Part shown: positions 57,449 through 64,000 of the stretch, piece by piece
How positions within the stretch are numbered: position 1 is the stretch's first letter
Layout: each line of letters opens with the position of its first letter
DNA from: Sarcophilus harrisii
Lineage: Eukaryota; Chordata; Mammalia; Dasyuromorphia; Dasyuridae
Direction: 5' to 3'
DNA: 64,000 nucleotides
Assembly: GCF_902635505.1 (NCBI RefSeq)
Contig: NC_045427.1
Location: 53,284,539 to 53,348,538, forward strand
Translations under genes and position numbers: made by a program
Notes under the pieces: generated by a model
The model's input: only the letters and a program-made list of their open reading frames with translations
The model's database searches: none
Told to the model about the DNA's origin: nothing

Positions 57449-59445
57449 GGCCCACTTTCCCATACTGGAACTTGCAAATGCACTCTAGGATATTTATTTG
57501 GGGTTTGAAAGCCTATCAACATACAATCTGTGACCAATGGGGACTGAACCAACACAAACCAGTTGCTTGTAGCAAGCAGAATTTTATACATTTATAGTCA
57601 CGGAGATCACAAATTTTCCAAAATGTTAACTGGATGCTGTAAGGAATTTTCAACTGTACCACTAATGAAAGGCATGTGGCCACACTAAAGAAGCCAAATG
57701 TCATTATTCTACTGTGAGATTATGTTTTCTGTTAAATCTTTTTCATTTGATCAAATGTTGTATTACATATGCTATTTTATTAAAAATCCTGTGTACTGAG
57801 CTGCATTTGTCAATCATGGAAAAAAAAAATCCCCAGGGGATAAGAATTCTCAAGCCAGTAGCATCAGGGAGTTTCTGTTTACCATGTAATTTCATTCCGT
57901 TATTGCTTTTCCCATGTCTTAATGCTACAGGGACCCTTTCTTAGAGATTCATTTCAATCTTTCATTTTTATCTTCTCTTGCAATTAAGTTGCAGAAGATT
58001 AAGTATGCACTGAGCAGCATAGGTAAATATCAAATATACTCATTAATTTTCTCCCCCCGCCCCCATTTATCATTGCTTTTACTTCCTTTTCCCCTCCCTG
58101 CCTAACCCCAGGACAAAGTGTTTTCTTGATCCTAGCAGCAAGTTTAATATATGTGTAGTTTTTCCTTTTTTAAAAAATTAAAATTTTTATTTTTAATGGC
58201 AAGCTATTTTTAAAAACCTATGTTCAGGGAAGAGGAAAAAGCTGCTATGATATTCTCCTTTGGGACTAACTATGAATGTATTTCCAATTGGACAGTCTAC
58301 AGATCCAAAGAACAATCAGTTGTCTCCCCTTCCTATTCCCTTGTTAAGATCTTGTGTGGATTTAATTATTTTAAAATTCTGAGAGAGTAAAGGAGCTGGA
58401 ACTGTTGTGGTTTTGTTTCTTCAGCCAAAATTGCATTATCTGGATGAATGTCACTCTTGGTAAAGAAGAGTCAAGCCTCATGTTAAGGAAACCTCAGTCT
58501 CTGTATCTCAATGCTGCATTATTACTCTGAGCAAGGAGGAGATCACAAAGCCCTTTACTGAAGGCAGACCAGTGTGCACTTCATCACAGCTTTAAAGAGA
58601 TAATTCATGGGGCATCAGCCCTTCTTTGTGGCTCCTGTGTAGAGGAGAGCAGAGCACACGTTTTAACTCTTTTAGAAATAAACACAAACAAAGCTGAATT
58701 ACCAGGATGCCTAGACCTGGATGTGGGACTGTCATTAATGCTGTTCTTTTCTCATCCTACAGTTGATAGAGAACCAGGAACTTTGGGGTATAAGTGAGAA
58801 TTATGCCTGAACAGTGAACAGCTTCTTTAAAAGAGTGGGGTGGGGAGGGGAGATATTGCCTTAAACTCACCTGGCTTGTGTATATTTTGTCAGAAGCTTC
58901 TAGGAGCAATTTTTAACATGCTAACAGGTCTTCCTTATTTAAATTGATCTCTCACACTAAACATTTTGGTATTTTCTTTCTGGACACAATGCCTTTCTGT
59001 TTATCTGTGAAGATCTTCAAAGAAAACATGTATTTTAACTGTATTAATACAGATGGAATTCGTCAAGAGATCAACCCAGCACTCAAAAGCCAAATGAACA
59101 AAGCAAACAGTTGGTGAAAGATCATCACAAAAATGTCTGTAAGTTGTAGGAAATTGATCAAGAACAGCCAGATAAGCAAGAACTTTATGGCATGATCAAC
59201 AAAGGAGGCAAGTTCCAAAAGAATTATTTTTTTTTTTTTTTTTTTTTTGCACATCTGTTGGACCATATTTTAGGCTTCATCATGAGGCTTTTGAAATGAT
59301 ATATTCTGTTGGTTAAAGATTATTAAGAATTTGAATCCTGTGAGACTTAGCAAGTATGTGTGTTTGAAATCAGGTCTACTTGGCTTTTTCAACCCCTTTC
59401 ATTGTAATTTTTATATAAAATAAAGCCATTCATTGACATTTCTCA
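57449..59445 (+). other. ZDHHC7: ZDHHC7 3' UTR (proximal end)
   Basis: Unique-looking sequence with no recognised transposon, as expected for a conserved 3' UTR of about 2 kb. It carries a 23-base T run at 59,227-59,249. It is closed here at a poly(A) signal, AATAAA at 59,419-59,424, followed by a T/G-rich stretch. The real end may lie further downstream. Confidence 0.65.
59419..59424 (+). terminator. Poly(A) signal AATAAA, proximal
   Basis: A canonical hexamer about 2 kb past the stop codon, followed within 50-100 bases by TCTGTTTCTTTCCTTGG-like T-rich sequence. It is the first well-placed signal for ZDHHC7. Confidence 0.55.
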
Positions 59446-61193
59446 AAGTTGGTAATTAAATGATACTGGGTCTCATTGGATTTAGTCTGTTTCTTTCCTT
59501 GGCTCATTGAATTTCTGTTTTGAACAAAGTTTATGATACTAACACAGTGTTCAGGCCCTGTGGAATAATTTTAATATCCAAACTGAATTTTCAAAGAGTA
59601 TTTATTGACTGGTGAAGAGTTCAAATTTCTAGTAAATTCAAATCTCTAGAATGTGTTTGTGATCCAAGGACTTATCTTAAGGTGTACCTACATTCAATCC
59701 CGACAGTTCTATTTAAAATAAGGCAGCAGAATATAGTTAATATAAAGTCACAAGCCGATCAGAGGGAGAATTATTACTCTATCTGCTTTCTCCAGCACGG
59801 AGCTCTGAGGTTATTTAACTTGGGGACAGATAGTCCTGCACACCACAGGCCTGAATTATAGCATGATATCATAATGCTTAGAAAAAAACAAGAAAAAACT
59901 TAAAATCATTCTGTTTTTAAGGTTGTATGCATTGTATTTTATATGGCTTTCTGTTCAAAATGTTTAAAACAAATGGGATTTTCTTTTAGGTACTCTGAGG
60001 AGTTGGCTTGAATTTGTTAGGAAAAAATCCCTTGAGGTTTTTCCACCTCATTACTAATGAGTTATTTCCCATTAATATTAGCAGCTTCTTGGCTTGTCCC
60101 TCATAATCTGTCTCATTTGCAGTCATATCCATGCTAGATAATTGTAGAATTGGGATAAATATGGCATAATTACATGTAGGAAGATGTCATTGGGCTGTAT
60201 TTAAAAAAAAAAAAAAACAAAAACCAAGGTAGTAGTGATTTTATATATGTATATGTATGTATATATTCATGTATGTATACATAATATACATTCATATACA
60301 GGAAAATGCCTTAAATGTGGAGCCATAGAGAGAAGCATGGATCTATTTAAATGGTCATTAGACAAAACTTATTACACAGCCTTTTGTTAAGGACTGTGGA
60401 TGCAAAGATACAGAAGTAGAATATGTCTGCAAGAAAAGAAAATGCATTAGCTTCCTTCTTATCGGTGATGACCAAATTTCTTTTTAGATAGAAATAATGG
60501 TTGTCTCTTATAGTTGTAGTTATGTAGAAATTTAAATTTTATCATCAAAAGGGTGTCATTTGGTGTAATATTCCTTTGGGCAAATAGGGTCAAATTTTAA
60601 GTGGTTGGCTCAATTTTTTAGAAGTGTCCAGCTGACGTTTAATTCTAGACAGGACTTTCTGATTCAGTTAACCAGTATTACTGAAGCCCCTGTGCAATGA
60701 AAGCTATCTTCTAAGCTGAACTTTTAAGGGTCCACAATACTAACAAGCACATTGGCTGCATATGTTGGATGATGATAGATGTCCACCTCTCCCAAGGGTG
60801 AGAAGTTGGTGTAGTGTTTAATTTACACACATTTACTTTTTATAAACCTATTTAACAGAAGAAAAGTATGCTCTAGACAAGGAGACATAGTTGTATTGAT
60901 GTGAAAGACATACTCCAACTAGAGCAAATGGTCCTTTAACCCCATTATAGCCTTCTGTGATGAGTAGACATTTATCAATTTAATTGGACCATCCCAATCT
61001 TTTTTAAGGTTGGGTTCACTTAACTTGAAACCTTAGGAGAAAAAGGAGGACAGAATCTCGTAAACTTGATGTGAGTTGCCTCTGAGTCCCCCACCCTAGA
61101 ACTAAGGGTTATGGGGTGAATATTGCTGCCAATTGCCCTCTTCCTTCAGAGTGGAGGACGTGGTGGCAATGATTACTTTGAAGAGGTTGACCC

Positions 61194-61211
61194 AATAAAG
61201 CTTTAAATAAA
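61194..61211 (+). terminator. Two close AATAAA hexamers, possible distal poly(A) site
   Basis: AATAAA at 61,194-61,199 and again at 61,206-61,211, followed by TCTTTGTC. The pair could serve a longer ZDHHC7 3' UTR of about 3.8 kb. Chance occurrence in AT-rich DNA is also possible. Confidence 0.3.
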
Positions 61212-61429
61212 GTCTTTGTCTCGGAGACCTCAGTTCCCACTGTAAACTCTTCCAAAGAAATATTTCAGTGGCTTCTATATCAAGTGATAGGGGGAATCAG
61301 AATTGGAGATTGTTCTGAGCAAAAGCTAAATGCAGATAAGCCTTGTGGGAAACCTACCTGAATTTTTATTATGTCTCCACCAATAATGCAACCATTATTT
61401 GTTTCCACCAAGGCAGGAGGCAGCAGTGG

Positions 61430-61585
61430 GAAGAGTGCTGGGTTTGGATTCAGGATAAAGATTCAGATTTTGGCATAGGCACTTAAGCCTTTTCTCCTAT
61501 GGGCCTCTGTTCTTTCTTTGTAAAATGAGGGAATCAAACTGAATATTTTCCAAAGCCCCTTCTAGACCTAAATCTATAATTCTGT
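61430..61585 (+). repeat. MIR
   Basis: GAGGCAGCAGTGGGAAGAGTG, GGGTTTGGATTCAGGATAAAG, GCACTTAAGCC, TTTGTAAAATGAGGG and CTTCTAGACCTAAATCTATA are in MIR order. Confidence 0.75.
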
Positions 61586-62224
61586 GACTTTTTTAACCTG
61601 CCTCTATAAGGGCAGGAGTCAGGAAAAGATAGTTTTTGGAAGGTTACTTCAAAATAGGCCAGTATTACTTTACTTACAATGACTTCAGCTGAAGAGTCAG
61701 GTCTTATGATGGGACTCTGGCAAAGTTCCAGTAAGATTTTATGCTGCAATCTTCTTTCAATACCTGCTTTTTATATATTTTCATTCAGAACTCTGATGCC
61801 TTACCTTGGTGTAGAAGTGACTCTGGGTTTCCTAGGGTTATGTCAGTAGGGAATTGGCTCTTGCTGATATCAAACTGGAAAGACTGAGTGAGCCAGCAAC
61901 AAATGTTGTATGAGGGCTAGCCTAGCTAAATACAGAAGATCGATGACCAGATGATAAACAATTTTTGATAACAACTCATGAAAAACTTAACAACTACTGA
62001 TCTTAGTAGGGAAAGTTCTCACACTGACAAAACCATGCTGCTTTAATATACTGAAAAACCAATGTTTTATACATCATAAAGTGGAAGTAAAGTATTTTAG
62101 ATAAAGTATTTTGCAGATCTTACGCACTGTGTGTGTGAGCTATTATTATTTTACTGAAAGACAGGTAGGTAACCAAGGCCTTCATGTATCTTCACCTTTT
62201 TCCCAGAATCGATAGTAAAGCTTC

Positions 62225-62300
62225 TTGAGGGCAAAAACTTTACTTTTTTTTGTCTCTGTGTACTCAGTGACTAGGTGCTTAATAAATTCTTGATTGAATT
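62225..62300 (+). repeat. L2 3' end
   Basis: CTTCTTGAGGGCAAAAACTT, GTACTCAGTGACTAGGTGC and TTAATAAATTCTTGATTGAA match the L2 tail. Confidence 0.7.
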
Positions 62301-64000
62301 GCCTTTGTATTTGTAAACAGGACTGATTTTTCAACCTTGTTTTTTTCAACTGACTAAAAAAAAGTCTGGGGCCTGTTTGATACCCATCTTTCAATAAAGA
62401 TATAGGATAGTTGTTTATCTGTATTAGAGTAGATGACAGGAATTAAGTCTTACTTTTCTAGGATGGCTGAGATAACAAGACTTGTGGTCAGCTGGCAATA
62501 TCACCAGTTTGCTTTCTATTGTATCCCTCTTCCCTCTCCCCAATTCCCAGAGACAGATTGGTTTTCTCCAGTTTTCTTATTAATCATCTACATGTGACAG
62601 CATTAAAGTCTTGGAGGTCACCAAGATCATTAGCCAAAAGAAATATTGGGCAGTGGAATCCAGACACCCTAGTTCGTGACAGAACTTGTGCCATGATTCT
62701 ATATAAAATGAGATAGTTTGCAAAATGCTTAGCACAGTGCCTAGCACACACCAGCCACTTAGTAAGTGCTCGTTTTCTTGTTTCTGTTGATAGTAAATGA
62801 AGCCCCTGAGCAAAATTTCCCTTTCACCAATAGAAGAGCCCAGCACAAATTTTTAAAAAATTTTGTAATAGTCTTGTATTTTATTTAGAAAAAGAAAGCC
62901 AGAAGTTGGAAAAACAAATTCAGCAATGACACCTGTAATAACCATATATACAGAACTTCTAACAGAAACTGGGGAAAGAGTAGTTGGTATATATTGTTTT
63001 TGAGAGACCCTTAAGGGGGGACCCTTTGGCATCACACTGATAAAGGGATCCGATAAAAAGGAAACATGTCTTGGATTTTCTAATTTTCTTTTTATTGCAT
63101 CTCATCATTCTGATGAGTCTTTGGTGAGCAGAGCTGTAGTTGGCAGAAGCCAATGGGACCTCACCCTCGTGTGCCAATGACAACAGAAGGTCACTGCCTC
63201 ACACTGCCTAGTATGTCCCTGCTCCCCTACCTCCAGTGTGCACATCCATTTATTGGTCCTAGATAGTGCTCTCATAAACCTCATCTGAGTCTGCCTTCTG
63301 CTTCCTCACCAATGCAGCTGCAACAGGGGAGAACTGCCTATATCATCGGTGAATTTGGGGACCTACAGGGTGTCTGGGGTCAGTGAAGATGGCATTTGCT
63401 GCCCTTCTCAGTGATGTGCTGCTCAAGATTTCTGCCCCTTCCTTCAAATATTTAGTCATGGTTGGGATGCCCAATGTAATTTGTAAAAAGCACCAAAAAA
63501 AAATGCAAATTATGGACATGGATTCCATTTCCTGAGCTGCCAAATCAGTTTGGAAAAAAAATCCTCCACCTAAATCATAGAATGGAAAATGACTCCTGAG
63601 TTCAAGAGAAAATTGTGATCTGATCATTGCATGATAATAGTTAAAACTTTTCTGCTATGGTGTTGTTCAATGGCCATTGGTTAATGATTACAAGGCTCCC
63701 CGTTTAAGGCTAATGTAGCTGTAAAAATCAACAGATATATTTTATTTTTCATTGGCAGTGATCAGACCAGGGATTCACTCAAAGTCGGTCCATGATAGGG
63801 TCTTTGCCAGACCAGGTTTATCTGAGGTACGTTAGCTTATCTTCAGTTTTTATTGTCATGATCTGACTTGAAACTTAAAGGCATCAGGCATTTCTGTATG
63901 TTGGTGTAATTTCTGCCTTTCCATTTGAAAGAAGCAAGATTTTTAAGGCATTACAGTCATAACATTTTCATGCTGTAGGCTAACTTCAGTGAATAGAAAT

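Larger units (their letters stand above)
59446..64000. other. Region downstream of ZDHHC7, no gene recognised
   Basis: Mostly unique AT-rich DNA. It holds an A run and TA-rich simple repeat (60.2-60.3 kb), a MIR (about 61,430-61,580), an L2 tail (about 62,225-62,300) and a MIR/L2 scrap (about 62,720-62,790). In human the convergent neighbour is CRISPLD2 (recalled), so the distal part could hold its 3' UTR on the - strand. No coding exon of it was seen. Confidence 0.5.

Noticed and set aside
57214-57597. ORFs overlapping the last ZDHHC7 exon in other frames and on the - strand
   Set aside because: Shadows of the conserved exon with no homology of their own.
63343-63627. 94-codon - strand ORF near the right edge, considered as part of a CRISPLD2-like neighbour
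   Set aside because: It does not resemble CRISPLD2 or another family I know, and has no splice or domain support.
1-64000. CRISPR arrays, bacterial operons or other prokaryotic systems
   Set aside because: The window is vertebrate nuclear DNA; the tandem repeats seen are microsatellites, one minisatellite and transposon copies.

Overview
The window is nuclear DNA from a marsupial, probably an Australian one. The organism is inferred from the repeats: marsupial tRNA-derived SINEs ending in a Core/RTE-type tail, marsupial L1 3' ends, RTE-related elements and ancient L2, L3/CR1 and MIR copies. The single-copy gene confirms a mammal. The exact species is not determined.

The window holds one protein-coding gene, ZDHHC7, on the + strand. 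It encodes a Golgi DHHC palmitoyltransferase. A CpG-island promoter and noncoding exon 1 lie at about 12.3-13.03 kb. A probable noncoding exon 2 lies at 27,728-27,808. Coding exons follow at 45,368-45,699, 49,557-49,681, 52,135-52,231, 52,667-52,748, 55,642-55,772 and 57,272-57,448. All splice sites are GT/AG, the phases fit, and the spliced coding sequence is 927 nt (308 residues plus stop). The 3' UTR runs to an AATAAA near 59.42 kb, with other possible signals near 61.2 kb.

Layout: 1-12.3 kb is upstream intergenic DNA with a 5'-truncated class II endogenous retrovirus fossil (2.7-5.1 kb), a hAT-type MITE, L1 3' ends, L2 and MIR/SINE pieces and a long purine tract. Introns 1 and 2 (14.7 and 17.6 kb) hold most of the transposon fossils: an L3/CR1 3' end, an L2 interrupted by a SINE/RTE unit, a solo LTR, L1 ORF1 and ORF2 fragments, a second hAT MITE and a very short class II provirus with both LTRs. 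Intron 2 also holds a diverged 7SL RNA pseudogene about 100 bp past exon 2. Introns 3-7 are short and carry L1, MIR, L2 and microsatellite sequence. From 59.5 to 64 kb no gene was recognised.

No new gene system was found. The points most worth checking are the chain of upstream ORFs in the ZDHHC7 leader, the 7SL-derived sequence, the short provirus with clear end repeats and Lys-type primer site, the 43-base G run at the promoter, and a ~135-bp near-identical direct repeat inside old L2 sequence.
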